Assembly (NCBI GenBank): GCA_036378535.1
Contig: DASUWH010000071.1
Location: 1 to 64,000 of the forward strand
DNA from: Gp1-AA122 sp036378535
Lineage (GTDB): Bacteria > Acidobacteriota > Terriglobia > Terriglobales > Acidobacteriaceae
Direction: 5' to 3'
Length of the DNA: 64,000 nucleotides
The notes beneath the pieces were generated by a model. It searched no databases. It saw only the letters and a program-made list of their open reading frames with translations, and was not told where the DNA came from. Position 1 is the stretch's first letter. The number at the start of each line of letters is the position of its first letter. The position numbers and the translations under genes were made by a program. Positions 35,204 through 44,533 of this stretch are shown in pieces.

Positions 35204-36280
35204 CTAATCTCTTCCCGCGCGAGCGGCTTTCTCTTCCCGCGCTCCGCACTGCGCCTGCAAGGTGTTGGCCAGCGCATCCAGATGGATGATCCGCGTCGCG
35301 AACCCGCGCTCGATCGCGGCTTTGGGCATCCCGAAAACGATGCAGGAATCTTCGCTTTGGGCGATGGTCATGCCCCCCGCCTTCTGGACGACGCCCAGTC
35401 CCGCGGCTCCGTCCTCGCCCATTCCCGTCATGAGCACGGCGATGCCACGCGTTCCGAATTCTTCTGCGACGCTGCGGAAGAGCACGTCCACGGATGGGCG
35501 ATGGCCGTTCACGCGGGCTTCGTCGGAGAGCACCGCGACTTCGCCCAGAGGCAGCCGCTTAACTTTCAGATGGCGATTGCCGGGGCAGATCAGAGCGCGC
35601 CCAGCCAGCAAAAGATCTCCGGAAACCGCTTCTTTCACGCGGATAGCGCAACATTCATCCATTCGGCGGGCGAACATCTCGGTAAAGCCTTCCGGCATGT
35701 GCTGCACGATGAGAATGGTTCCCGGGAAATCGCTGGGTAGTTTCGATAAAACATGTTGCAGGGCGTTAGGGCCCCCAGTCGAGATGCCGATGGCCACCAC
35801 CCGGCTGGCGGGGCCGCCAGGCATAGCCGTCTTGCTGACCCTGGCTCCGGTTTCGATTACCGGTTGGATGGCAATGCCCTTGCTATGCGCCGCCGCTTTG
35901 ATTTTGCTGATCAACTCCTGCGCGATATCCGGCATGTGCCCGGAGACTTCCTGCGGCTTGGCGACGAAGTCGAAGGCCCCCAGGGCAAGGGCTTTTAAAG
36001 TGATCGAGGCTCCCGCGGTGGTGTGAGAACTGACCACGATCACTGGCAAGCGGTGCTTGCGCATGATGGCTTTCAGGGTATCGATGCCGTTCAGGCCGGG
36101 CATTTCCAGGTCGAGAGTGATGACTTGGGGACGCAGTTCCTCGATTTTCTTAAGCGCAAAATTGCCGTCCATGGCGGTGCCCACGACGGCGATGGCTTCA
36201 TCGTGTTCCAAAATCTGCGGGATGAGCTTCCTCATCAACGCGGAGTCATCCACCACCAACACTCGAACCTGTCCACTCAT
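35204..36280 (-). CDS. cheB: Protein-glutamate methylesterase CheB
   Basis: A 358-residue two-domain protein. Receiver domain: Asp11-Asp12, phosphoacceptor Asp57 (ITLDLEMPGLNG). Methylesterase domain (about 158-345): catalytic Ser167 (GISTGGPNAL), His194 (IVQHMPEGF) and Asp290 (GMGEDGAAG). It removes methyl groups or deamidates glutamines on the chemoreceptor, giving adaptation together with CheR. The ATG overlaps the cheA stop by 4 bp (ATGA), so the two are translationally coupled. Confidence 0.96.
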   Translation of the reverse strand: MSGQVRVLVVDDSALMRKLIPQILEHDEAIAVVGTAMDGNFALKKIEELRPQVITLDLEMPGLNGIDTLKAIMRKHRLPVIVVSSHTTAGASITLKALALGAFDFVAKPQEVSGHMPDIAQELISKIKAAAHSKGIAIQPVIETGARVSKTAMPGGPASRVVAIGISTGGPNALQHVLSKLPSDFPGTILIVQHMPEGFTEMFARRMDECCAIRVKEAVSGDLLLAGRALICPGNRHLKVKRLPLGEVAVLSDEARVNGHRPSVDVLFRSVAEEFGTRGIAVLMTGMGEDGAAGLGVVQKAGGMTIAQSEDSCIVFGMPKAAIERGFATRIIHLDALANTLQAQCGAREEKAARAGRD

Positions 36281-38445
36281 ACTTCCACCGCCGTTGACCC
36301 GTTAGCTGCAGCCTTGCGACTCAGGTATTCGCCGTGCGAGAACAACAATCCGGAGACAATGGCGCCGGCCTCTTCCGGGCGCATGCGGCCGACACGTTCG
36401 ATAATCGCAGCCAAATTCAGGATCAGTACCACGCGTCCGTCTCCCAGAATCGAGGCGCCACTAACCATGTCAGTCGCGACCATCTGATCGTCGAGGGCCT
36501 TGATCACTAACTCTTCCTCTCCGGCTAAGCCGTCCACAATCAATCCAATTTTCTTGTCACCCGCAGCCGTGACCAGCAGGAAGAATTTGCGATGGGAACT
36601 ATCCGGGCCGGTCGGAGCATGGCCGAGACGCACCAACGGCAAAACCTGGTTTCGGAGTTGCAGCACCTCATGGTTATCGACTTGGTGAACATCTGCCTCC
36701 GTAGCGCGGGCGATCTCGGCAACCGTATTCAAAGGGATGGCATAGAGCCGATTCTCGATGGTGAACATCAGCGCCTTGATGATGGCCAGAGTCAGCGGCA
36801 GCTTGAGACGGAAACGCGTGCCCTCTCCCCGGCGGCTCTCAACCGTAACTGACCCTTTCATGCGATGGAGCACGCTCTGGACTACGTCCATGCCCACCCC
36901 GCGGCCGGAAATTTCTGTGACCTGTTCGGCCGTGCTGAACCCGGGACGGAAGATGAACTCCAGAATCTCTGCTTCGCTCAGCTCGGCAGCTTCGGCAGCG
37001 CTGATCAGGCCCGAGGCAATTGCCTTGGCGCGGACTTTCTCGACGTCGACTCCGCAGCCGTCATCGCTGACTTCGACAATGACCTGATTTCCATGATGGT
37101 AGGCATCGAGCGTGAGCGTGCCGCGAGCTGGTTTGCCCGATTTCGAGCGCTCTGCGGAGGTCTCAAGGCCATGGCTGATTGCATTGCGAACCATGTGGGT
37201 CAGCGGCTCGGCCAGAGAATCGAGGATGCTTTTGTCGAGATCCGTATCTTGACCGCTGAGCACCAGCTCGACCTCCTTACCGCACTGGCGGGCGACGTCC
37301 CGAACAACCCGGGGAAAGCGCCGGAACAGTTGTTCGACCGGTACCATGCGGATTTTCATGACCGCGCGTTGCAGATCGTTCAGAACGCGCGACTGAAAGG
37401 CCATGGCATCGGAAAACTTGTTGCGCAGGGCATCCTTGGGAAAACGTCGGGAAAAGTCGGCCATGGTCTGGTGCAGCATGGACTTGCCGATGATCAGCTC
37501 TCCCACCAGATTGAGCACGCTATCAATGCGCTCGGCGTCCACACGCAGGATATTGTCTGTGCTGGGGGTGCTGACCGCGGGAAGGGGAGCGGCTAAATCC
37601 GGCAGATCCGCAATCTCGACTTCGGGCGCTTCTCCAACCTCGGCGGCGTTTGCAGGAATGGATGCATCGGTAGCCGCCGGTTTGGGCTTCCTGACCGGCT
37701 GAAGCGCGTCCACCGTAACTTTCCCGACGATGGACGGTATATGGCATTTGCTCTCGATTTGCTGCGCCGGCAGGGTGCTGGCCACAGCCGCTTCGATCAC
37801 CTTGACGTTGTTGTGTGCCGATCCCGGTTCTGGGCGTATAGCCAGAATTTCGCCCGCGGACTGCAAGGCGTTCTGCACCAGCTGCCGTCCGGCGACCGGC
37901 ATCGCGCATTGCGGGTCGATTAACGCTGAAATCTGGTAGACCGTGCGTCCCTGAGTCAAAGCGTTGCGAATTGCCAGTTGCTCGTATTCAGTCCAGGCGA
38001 AATGCAGGCTTGAGCTGCTCTTCTTTTTCTTCTTGCCGCGAGCTTTCGTGGTTTCGGGCTGTTGCGCCAGCTTCTGAATGCGCTCGCGCAGCGCATCGGC
38101 GGCTTTGACTTTTCGACCCTTGCGGTACGACTCCAGCATGGCCTCGAATACGTCAGCGGCGGCCAGGGCTACCTCGGCTACTTCGCTGTGGGTTGCAAGC
38201 CCGGACTCGAGAGCAAGAACGTCCTCGAATTCGTGGGCCAGTTCGCTCAGTTCTCGATAACCGCAGGCGGCCGAATCGCCTTTCAACGTGTGCACGGTGC
38301 GGCGAATGCCGCGCACGATCTCGCTATCCCCAGGGGTCTTCTCCAGGCGCAGAGCGTCTTCATTGAGAGTCTGCAGCAGTTCCTGCGCGCTCTCGAAGAA
38401 GAGTTGCCGCAGCTCGGCGGCGCGATCATCGGAAGAGTTGCTCAA
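36277..38445 (-). CDS. cheA: Chemotaxis histidine kinase CheA
   Basis: A 722-residue kinase. HPt domain at the N-terminus (phospho-accepting His52 in VHTLKGDSAACGYRELSELA), a middle segment (about 140-290) that is Lys-rich then acidic and may hold a CheY/CheB-binding P2-like domain (LHFAWTEYEQLAIRNAL...), the dimerisation helix, an ATPase with N-box HMVRNAISHGLE, G1 DDGCGVD, G2 GRGVGMDVV, and a C-terminal CheW-like regulatory domain (about 585-700). It starts with TTG, overlapping the cheR stop by 4 bp (TTGA). It phosphorylates CheY and CheB in response to the chemoreceptor. Confidence 0.96.
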   Translation of the reverse strand: MSNSSDDRAAELRQLFFESAQELLQTLNEDALRLEKTPGDSEIVRGIRRTVHTLKGDSAACGYRELSELAHEFEDVLALESGLATHSEVAEVALAAADVFEAMLESYRKGRKVKAADALRERIQKLAQQPETTKARGKKKKKSSSSLHFAWTEYEQLAIRNALTQGRTVYQISALIDPQCAMPVAGRQLVQNALQSAGEILAIRPEPGSAHNNVKVIEAAVASTLPAQQIESKCHIPSIVGKVTVDALQPVRKPKPAATDASIPANAAEVGEAPEVEIADLPDLAAPLPAVSTPSTDNILRVDAERIDSVLNLVGELIIGKSMLHQTMADFSRRFPKDALRNKFSDAMAFQSRVLNDLQRAVMKIRMVPVEQLFRRFPRVVRDVARQCGKEVELVLSGQDTDLDKSILDSLAEPLTHMVRNAISHGLETSAERSKSGKPARGTLTLDAYHHGNQVIVEVSDDGCGVDVEKVRAKAIASGLISAAEAAELSEAEILEFIFRPGFSTAEQVTEISGRGVGMDVVQSVLHRMKGSVTVESRRGEGTRFRLKLPLTLAIIKALMFTIENRLYAIPLNTVAEIARATEADVHQVDNHEVLQLRNQVLPLVRLGHAPTGPDSSHRKFFLLVTAAGDKKIGLIVDGLAGEEELVIKALDDQMVATDMVSGASILGDGRVVLILNLAAIIERVGRMRPEEAGAIVSGLLFSHGEYLSRKAAANGSTAVEV

Positions 38446-39347
38446 TCCACCACCTCAATCCTCTGATATGCGGTTCCGCTGTGGCGGTGCACCATGGTGA
38501 ATCTCTTGGTCAGGCCCAGCAGGCTTTCCGCATGGCCGACGAACAGGTAACCGTCCGCATTCAAACAGCGATAAAACTTATCGATCAGGCGCTTCTGCTC
38601 GGCCTCATCGAAGTACATCATTACGTTGCGGCAGAAAATCACGTCGTTGCGCTGGGGCAGGTACTCGGTCTTGAGATTGTGAAAGTCGAAGTGAACCAGT
38701 TCCCGGACCGCTTTCTTGACCGCATAGCGGTCCCCGATCTTATCGAAATAACGCAGGCGATAGCTGTAATCGACGGTCTGCATCTGTACTTCGGAATAGG
38801 TGCCTTCCTGGGCGGCGCGAAGAACCGAATAGCTGATGTCGGAAGCCAGCACCTCAACATGCCACGGAGGCGGAATCAGCGGCCGGGGCGACATTTCTGG
38901 AATCGGCAGGGAGTTTCGCAGATAGTAGTAAGCCAGGGCGTCGGCAATGAGCATAGCCAGCGTGTACGGTTCCTGGCCCGTAGAGCAGCCGGCGCTCCAG
39001 ACCTTCAGTGTGTAGTCACGGCGCGCCTGCTTCTTGCGCAGGATGTCGTCCAGAATGAATTTATGGAAAAGATCAAGCTGGGCTTTGTTGCGGAAGAAGC
39101 TGGTCTCATTGACCGTGAGATTTTCTACCAGTCGCGCCAGTTCCTCTTTTCCTTCATCGCTGATGAGCAGACGGTAGTAGCTGTAAAAGGAATCCAGATG
39201 ACATTCTCTTAGGCGGCGATGCAGCCGGTCCTGCAGGAAATGGGTGCGGCGTTCGTCGAAATGCATGCCGCATTCCTGATACACGAGCGCTTGCAGCAGC
39301 TTGAGCTCGGCCTCGGTCAGAGGGGTGGGTACCGCTGAAGTGCTCAT
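38442..39347 (-). CDS. cheR: Chemoreceptor methyltransferase CheR
   Basis: A 301-residue SAM-dependent glutamyl methyltransferase. The N-terminal alpha-helical domain ends in VNETSFFRNKAQLDLF; the Rossmann part has the SAM loop WSAGCSTGQEPYTLA, SDISYSVLRAAQEGTY and the canonical IFCRNVMMYFDE. Compared with the second CheR-like protein at 48695-49576, all motifs here are intact. The gene ends overlapping cheA. Confidence 0.95.
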   Translation of the reverse strand: MSTSAVPTPLTEAELKLLQALVYQECGMHFDERRTHFLQDRLHRRLRECHLDSFYSYYRLLISDEGKEELARLVENLTVNETSFFRNKAQLDLFHKFILDDILRKKQARRDYTLKVWSAGCSTGQEPYTLAMLIADALAYYYLRNSLPIPEMSPRPLIPPPWHVEVLASDISYSVLRAAQEGTYSEVQMQTVDYSYRLRYFDKIGDRYAVKKAVRELVHFDFHNLKTEYLPQRNDVIFCRNVMMYFDEAEQKRLIDKFYRCLNADGYLFVGHAESLLGLTKRFTMVHRHSGTAYQRIEVVD

Positions 39348-39378
39348 ATGATTGGCGGTTGTGCTCAGACTGGCTCTC

Positions 39379-39879
39379 CTATTTCGCGGCAGCTCCGCGC
39401 GCGCTCGTCGCTTCCGGTTTCGTATCCAGCTCCTTTTTCTCAGGCTTGCCGCTGGTCTGCTGCAAAAGCTGGCTCATATCCAGAAGCACGATCAGCCGGC
39501 CTTTGTACTTGCCCAATCCAGTCACGCAATTCAGGCCGCCTTCCTGGAAAACTGCGGGAGCGGCTTCGACGTCGTCGGCCGGGATCTTCAGAACGTCGGA
39601 AGCGGAATCGACAATCAGGCCGGTAAGGCGTCCCTTCAACTCCACCACCAGAATGCGGTTCTTTTTCGTATTGGCGGTTTGCTTCGCGCCGAAGCGTTTG
39701 CGCAGATCGATAACCGACACGATTTTCCCGCGCAGATTGATTACGCCTTCGATGTACTCGGGCGAGTCCGGCACGGAGGTGATTTCCGTTACCCGCACGA
39801 TCTCATGCAGGGAGGCGATAGGGACGCCGTAAGTCTCGCGCCCGACCTGGAAACCGACAATGTGCAGTTCGCGGCTCAT
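39379..39879 (-). CDS. cheW: CheW coupling protein
   Basis: A 166-residue CheW-domain protein linking receptor and CheA. The domain runs from about 3 to 145: HIVGFQVGRETYGVPIASLHEIVRV, IEGVINLRGKIVSVIDLRKRFG and the C-terminal subdomain GLIVDSASDVLKIPADDVEA. GGAG is 6 nt before the ATG. It lies between the chemoreceptor gene and cheR, with 32 bp to cheR. Confidence 0.95.
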   Translation of the reverse strand: MSRELHIVGFQVGRETYGVPIASLHEIVRVTEITSVPDSPEYIEGVINLRGKIVSVIDLRKRFGAKQTANTKKNRILVVELKGRLTGLIVDSASDVLKIPADDVEAAPAVFQEGGLNCVTGLGKYKGRLIVLLDMSQLLQQTSGKPEKKELDTKPEATSARGAAAK

Positions 39880-39890
39880 TTCAGCTCCGG

Positions 39891-41888
39891 TTAGGAACGC
39901 GACGCAGCTGCCGCCGACGCGCGGCTCGTCCTGGCTGCTGATTTATCTTCCTTGAACCCGCGCTCCCCGTAGCGCCCGGCTTCTTCCAACAAGAAGCGTT
40001 GCATGGATTCGAGCAGGTCGCGCGACATGCGCGACATCTGCTCCGCAGACGCGGCCAGCTCGGTGGATCCGGAGGTCGATTGCTGAATCAGTTCGCGCAT
40101 GCGCTCCATCGCTTTGACTACCGCCTGGGCGCCCGAGGCCTGCTCTTCGACGGCCGAATTGATCTCGTGTGTGATTTCGTTCAGCCGGGTCGTAGCCCGC
40201 GCGATCTGCGATGAACCGTGTGACTGCTCGTTGGTGGCAGCCCCGATCTCCTGGGCAAACTTGTAGACTTCTGTGACCACGTTGGAAATCTTCTTCAGCG
40301 CCGTGTTCAACTCTCCGCCCAGCTCCAGGCCTTCATTGACAATGGTGGTACTGCGATCCATGTTCTCGACCGCTTTGCGCGCTTCCTTCTGAATGCTCTG
40401 GATGAGTTCGGAAATTTCCTTGGTGGATTGCGCCGACTTCTCGGCCAACTTGCGAACTTCGTCGGCCACCACAGCGAAGCCCAGGCCGTGTTCGCCGGCG
40501 CGGGCGGCTTCAATGGCAGCGTTCAGTGCCAGCAGGTTGGTCTGCTCAGCCAGGTCGTCGATGACTTCGATGATTTTGCCGATGTCATCTGCGCGCTGCC
40601 CCAGCACGTCGATAATCTCGCCGGAACTGCGAATGGTGGTGTTGATCCGGTTCAGGCCATCGGTAGCCTTCTCCATCGTGGCGATGCCGTTGTGCACCTC
40701 TTCCCGCGAGCGGTTCGAAATATCCAGCAAGACCTTGGCCGTGTCCGCGACCCGCTGGATGGACGCAACCATCTGGTCGATGGAAGCCGAGGTTTCACTC
40801 ACGCTGGAAGCCTGGGTCTGCGTGCTCTTCACCATGTTCTGCACGTTGACGCTCATCTCGTGCATGGTGCTGGTCACTTCATCGATAGCGGATGAAGCCT
40901 GCAGGCTGATCTTGGCGGATTCGTCGGAAGCGCCGGCTACCTGGTTCGAGCCGCTGGCCACCTGGGTGGAAGCATCGCGGACATTTTTCACCAGGCTGCG
41001 CAGGCCCTCCACCATCTTCTTGAAAGCGTGGCCGAGAGTGTCATTTTTCGAGCGCGGCTGAACTTCGACGGCCAAGTCACCGCCGGCAATGGCTTCGGAA
41101 AGGCCAGCCATCTCCTTCAGATACTTGACCATGTTGCTGAAAGTGCGGGCCAACTCGCCGATCTCGTCGGCGCGCTGAATATCGATGGTGTGGTCCAGAT
41201 CGCCGGTGTTTCCAATTTGCTGGGCCACGTTCATCAGGTTGAAGAGAGGTTCGGTGATGGAGCGAGCCGTGGTGTAGGCAATGAAAATGCCGAGCCCGAG
41301 GGCGATGAGTGTGCTGACCAGGGCTACGATGCTGGTAGCGGTGGTGGCGGCCTCATCCGATTTCCGCCGCTCGTCCAGATTCTTCTTGCTCTCTTTATCG
41401 GCAACATCCAGCGCTTCCGTTGAGTTCTTGACCCAGGAGGAAGCATCCTTTTGCAGGTAAAAGATCTGCAGTTCAGCGACGGTAACGTTGCCCGCATCCA
41501 CCTGTTTACGTTTGTCGACAAGTGGGGCAGCGAAGTCGCTGGACCAAGCCTGCTCAAGTTCCTGAACTTTTTCGAGAGCCGATTTCTGTTGCTCGGAAGT
41601 GGTCAGAGGCAAAGCTTTTTTGATGCTGTCGCTAAGGATGCGATTGCCCTCATTCATCCGCTCCATTTCCCGGGTGTCGCCGCTGAGCAGGTAATTGCCT
41701 AGGTAGAGCCGGTTCTGCATCATCTGAAAGCGAATGTGGTCTGTGGCATCGGACAGGTCCATGGTCTGCTGTGCCGCGGCTTTGGCAGAATGCTCGCGCT
41801 GCACCGCCACCAGGTTGACCAGGAAGAGCACGACGACCATCGCCAGGATGGCTCCGAAATTGATATAGAGTTTCTTGCCGATCGTCAT
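39891..41888 (-). CDS. Methyl-accepting chemotaxis protein
   Basis: A 665-residue transmembrane receptor. TM1 about 12-30 and TM2 about 186-208 enclose a periplasmic four-helix-bundle-type sensor (about 31-185). After TM2 comes a HAMP domain (about 209-262) and a second HAMP-like unit (LSEAIAGGDLAVEVQPRSKN, about 264-310), then the long signalling coiled coil with the conserved hairpin tip EQTNLLALNAAIEAARAGEHG. Methylation-helix motifs of the ASA-x-EE type flank it. No NWETF-like CheR tether is at the C-terminus (ends AAAASRS). First gene of the chemotaxis operon: GGAGG 7 nt before the ATG. Confidence 0.95.
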   Translation of the reverse strand: MTIGKKLYINFGAILAMVVVLFLVNLVAVQREHSAKAAAQQTMDLSDATDHIRFQMMQNRLYLGNYLLSGDTREMERMNEGNRILSDSIKKALPLTTSEQQKSALEKVQELEQAWSSDFAAPLVDKRKQVDAGNVTVAELQIFYLQKDASSWVKNSTEALDVADKESKKNLDERRKSDEAATTATSIVALVSTLIALGLGIFIAYTTARSITEPLFNLMNVAQQIGNTGDLDHTIDIQRADEIGELARTFSNMVKYLKEMAGLSEAIAGGDLAVEVQPRSKNDTLGHAFKKMVEGLRSLVKNVRDASTQVASGSNQVAGASDESAKISLQASSAIDEVTSTMHEMSVNVQNMVKSTQTQASSVSETSASIDQMVASIQRVADTAKVLLDISNRSREEVHNGIATMEKATDGLNRINTTIRSSGEIIDVLGQRADDIGKIIEVIDDLAEQTNLLALNAAIEAARAGEHGLGFAVVADEVRKLAEKSAQSTKEISELIQSIQKEARKAVENMDRSTTIVNEGLELGGELNTALKKISNVVTEVYKFAQEIGAATNEQSHGSSQIARATTRLNEITHEINSAVEEQASGAQAVVKAMERMRELIQQSTSGSTELAASAEQMSRMSRDLLESMQRFLLEEAGRYGERGFKEDKSAARTSRASAAAASRS

Positions 41889-41945
41889 CGCTGTTCCTCC
41901 GTGCTTATGCTCCTGAGCGGTGTTCGGACGAAATGCAGCCGGACT

Positions 41946-42299
41946 TCAGTTTTCCGGTTTAAACGTGAACTCGACCACGCCACTGTCTTCGGCGGAGGCC
42001 GGCTCGAACTTCCATTTCTTGACAGCATCTTCGGCAGCGCTGACCAGCAGGGGATGGCCACCCAGCACCTTGGTGCTTTTCACGGCTCCGGTGGGTGTGA
42101 CCACTACTACCAACCTGACCGTGCCACTGATATTCATGCGCCGTGCGATCTCCGGGTACATCGGCGAAACTTTGCTTTTCACCTTGCGATTGATTTCGTT
42201 ATCCTCGCCGACAGCGCGCGCCGGGTTCACGACCACGGCGGCGAATGCGACGAGAATTAAGGCGACGGCCAATAACCGTCTCACAATGGACGAAGACAC
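41946..42299 (-). CDS. Small TonB-C-terminal-domain protein
   Basis: An export signal (about 1-29, IVRRLLAVALILVAFAAVVV) is followed by a single TonB C-terminal domain (about 40-115: YPEIARRMNISGTVRLVVVVTPTGAVKSTKVLGGHP...AVKKWKFEPA). The Pro-rich spacer of a real energy-transducing TonB is missing, so it is a TonB-family domain protein that may bind a partner in the periplasm. I chose the GTG at 42299, preceded by AAGGAGG with 4-5 nt spacing; a further upstream ATG (42329) would add ten residues before the signal. It sits 57 bp upstream of the chemoreceptor gene in the same direction and may share its transcript. Confidence 0.85.
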   Translation of the reverse strand: MSSSIVRRLLAVALILVAFAAVVVNPARAVGEDNEINRKVKSKVSPMYPEIARRMNISGTVRLVVVVTPTGAVKSTKVLGGHPLLVSAAEDAVKKWKFEPASAEDSGVVEFTFKPEN

Positions 42300-42577
42300 A
42301 ACTCCTCCTTGGGGCCTAGAAAGAAGCATGGGCGAAAATGCACGGTATCTGCCAGCGTCCTAAGACTTTGTTGTTTCCGCCCGCCATATGGACTAAGTCT
42401 ATGGAGAATTTAGTTTTAGGCGTAGTTACGAAAGTTTGGCGCGGCCAAGGGAGACGTTGGAAAAGTCTCATCGACTAGCTCATAGTCTTCGAGTAGCTCT
42501 CAGCTTGAGACGCCGAAGCGGCAATCCGGGCGGCTGACGTCAGATTTTCACAGTTTGGCACCTCGAGGCTTATTCAC
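42300..42577. other. Divergent intergenic region before the histidine kinase
   Basis: Nothing coding is seen between the divergent TonB-domain and kinase genes. A short interrupted repeat (GACTAGCTCATAGTC, GAGTAGCTCTCAGCTTGAG) lies around 42474-42512. The region should hold promoters for both directions. Confidence 0.4.
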
Positions 42578-42606
42578 TTGACTCAAATTGAGATGCCGAG
42601 TACTTT
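42578..42606 (+). promoter_or_regulatory. Putative sigma-70 promoter of the kinase operon
   Basis: TTGACT (42578-42583), a 17 bp spacer and TACTTT (42601-42606) precede the kinase ATG by 67 bp. The -35 matches the consensus in five of six positions, the -10 in three of six. Confidence 0.4.
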
Positions 42607-42673
42607 CCCCTTATCCCCCATAGGTTTGCGGAGTAGTGTGCGAAGTCAATCGGACTGCAAGTGTCCGAACTAA

Positions 42674-44533
42674 ATGCGCGCCGTAAATACCACCGCCCCA
42701 CTCAACCCGACCCCAGGTTCTGAAGAGCGTCATTGGACGGAAATCTTCGACGCGATTTCCGATTTCATCGTGGTGCACGATGACCAGGACAAAGTTCTGC
42801 GTGTGAACCGCGCTCTGGCCACCTCGATCGGGGTCGAGCCGGCACAGCTTAGCGGCATCGGGATGAACGCGCTTTTGGCTACGGGCACGAATTTGCCCCC
42901 GCGCTCCTGCTCCTTGTGCCGTTCCACCAGGCCTGCCGAAGAATTTGTCCAAACCATCCTGGACCGCACATATCTGATCTCGACCTCGCGCATTCATAGC
43001 GGCCAGAGCGAGAGCCTGCAGATCATTCACGTACTGAAAGACATTACCGACCGGCGCGAAGCGGAGCGCCGCTACCGGGAGTTGTTCGACAACATTCAGG
43101 AAGGTTTGTTCTTCACCAGCCCGGAAGGGCGGTTCATCGATGTCAATGACGCGCTGGTCCGCATACTCGGCTATGACAGCCGCGATGAACTTCTGCATGC
43201 GGAAATACCGACGCATATTTATTCATCGGCGGAACGGCGCCAGCAGCTGTTTGAGAGAGTCGAGACCCAGGGCACGGTGCGCAATCATCATGAAACCCTG
43301 CGCCGCAAGGATGGGTCGCTGATCCACGTTCTGCTGAACATTTTTGCCGTCAGGGATGTCGAAGGCCGTACCGTGCAACTGCGCGGGCTGATGCTCGATA
43401 TTACCGACCTGAAGAACTTCCAGTCCGAGCTGCAGCGCGAGCGCGATTTTTCCAGCAAGATTCTCAACAACACCCAAAGCCTGATCCTGGTCGCCGATAC
43501 CGCGGGTCTGATCAGCTATGCCAACCGGCGGTGGTATGAAGCGGGAGGTTATGAACGAGATCAGCTGGTGGGGCAGCCGCTGGCAAGGCTGATTGCGGGT
43601 TCGCGACAGGCCGCCATGCAAGAGGCTCTGCGGGCCACACTGGCGGGACAACAGGTTGATAATCTGGAACTGCCGGTGATGCGAGCCGATGGACGCACCG
43701 GGCAGTTCTCGGTCAATCTCAGTCCGATGCGCGACGAGCAGGGCCAGGTGACCAGCATTGTCGTGGTCATGAGCGATATCACCGATGCCGCCATGCTGCA
43801 AGCCAAGCTCGTACATACGGAGAAAATGGCGGCCGTCGGCCAGTTGGTATCCGGCGTGGCGCACGAGGTCAACAATCCGCTCACCGCCATTCTGGGTTTC
43901 GCCGACTTGCTGATGGAAAATCCGGAGCTGCCGGACTGGGCCAAAAAAGATCTGCGCGTCATTCTTCAGGAAGCCACGCGCACAAAGCAAATCGTGCAGA
44001 ACCTGCTCAGCTTTGCGCGGCAGATGCCGCCCCAGCGGCAAGCGGTTCAGCTCAACAGCATCCTGACGCGCACCATAAACCTGCGTTCCTACGATTTCTC
44101 CAGCCACGGCGTGGATGTAATCGAAGATTTCGACTGCGATCTGGCCCCGGTGCTCGGCGATTCCCATCAATTGCAGCAGGTTTTTCTGAACATCCTGAAC
44201 AATGCTTACGACGCGGTGCGCGAGACCGGACGCCCGGCGCGCATCGAGGTCCGCACCCGCAAGAGCGGTGGCTCGTCCGAAGTCTCGTTCCGAGACAACG
44301 GTCTGGGGATCGCGCACCCGGATCGCATTTTTGATCCCTTCTTCACCACCAAGGAAGTGGGCAAGGGAACCGGCCTGGGACTAAGTATTTGCTACGGCAT
44401 CGTGCGCGAGCACGGCGGTGAAATCAGTTGCTACAACAATGAGAACGGGATTGGAGCAACGTTTGTGGTGCGGTTACCGGCCTTCGCCGACGCCCTGGCG
44501 CTGCCCCCTTCCGCAGGAGCACTCCCAGCATGA
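42674..44533 (+). CDS. PAS-domain sensor histidine kinase (NtrB-like)
   Basis: A 619-residue soluble kinase with no transmembrane helix. Three PAS domains (about 20-128, 130-250, 255-375), the first with a CSLC cysteine pair (about 79-82), then a dimerisation domain with phospho-accepting His397 (GVAHEVNNPLTAILGFADLL), and an ATPase domain with QVFLNILNNAYDAV, DNGLGI and GKGTGLGLSICYG. It is cytoplasmic and could sense redox or a small ligand through PAS. It overlaps the next gene by 4 bp (ATGA) and is cotranscribed with a receiver and an NtrC-type activator, its probable targets. Confidence 0.94.
   Translation: MRAVNTTAPLNPTPGSEERHWTEIFDAISDFIVVHDDQDKVLRVNRALATSIGVEPAQLSGIGMNALLATGTNLPPRSCSLCRSTRPAEEFVQTILDRTYLISTSRIHSGQSESLQIIHVLKDITDRREAERRYRELFDNIQEGLFFTSPEGRFIDVNDALVRILGYDSRDELLHAEIPTHIYSSAERRQQLFERVETQGTVRNHHETLRRKDGSLIHVLLNIFAVRDVEGRTVQLRGLMLDITDLKNFQSELQRERDFSSKILNNTQSLILVADTAGLISYANRRWYEAGGYERDQLVGQPLARLIAGSRQAAMQEALRATLAGQQVDNLELPVMRADGRTGQFSVNLSPMRDEQGQVTSIVVVMSDITDAAMLQAKLVHTEKMAAVGQLVSGVAHEVNNPLTAILGFADLLMENPELPDWAKKDLRVILQEATRTKQIVQNLLSFARQMPPQRQAVQLNSILTRTINLRSYDFSSHGVDVIEDFDCDLAPVLGDSHQLQQVFLNILNNAYDAVRETGRPARIEVRTRKSGGSSEVSFRDNGLGIAHPDRIFDPFFTTKEVGKGTGLGLSICYGIVREHGGEISCYNNENGIGATFVVRLPAFADALALPPSAGALPA

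Noticed and set aside
35262..38078. Long open frames antisense to cheB and cheA
   Set aside because: They mirror strongly conserved coding genes in GC-rich DNA; no start signals and no recognisable domains.
40393..41061. Open frame of 222 codons antisense to the chemoreceptor
   Set aside because: Its product is a serine/leucine-rich shadow of the conserved signalling domain.
42555..42575. Possible sigma-54 site TTGGCACCTCGAGGCT before the kinase gene
   Set aside because: The GG is present but the bases 10 bp downstream are CT rather than GC.
43223..44317. Long frame antisense to the histidine kinase
   Set aside because: Histidine- and glutamine-rich shadow; the forward frame has three PAS domains and full kinase motifs.
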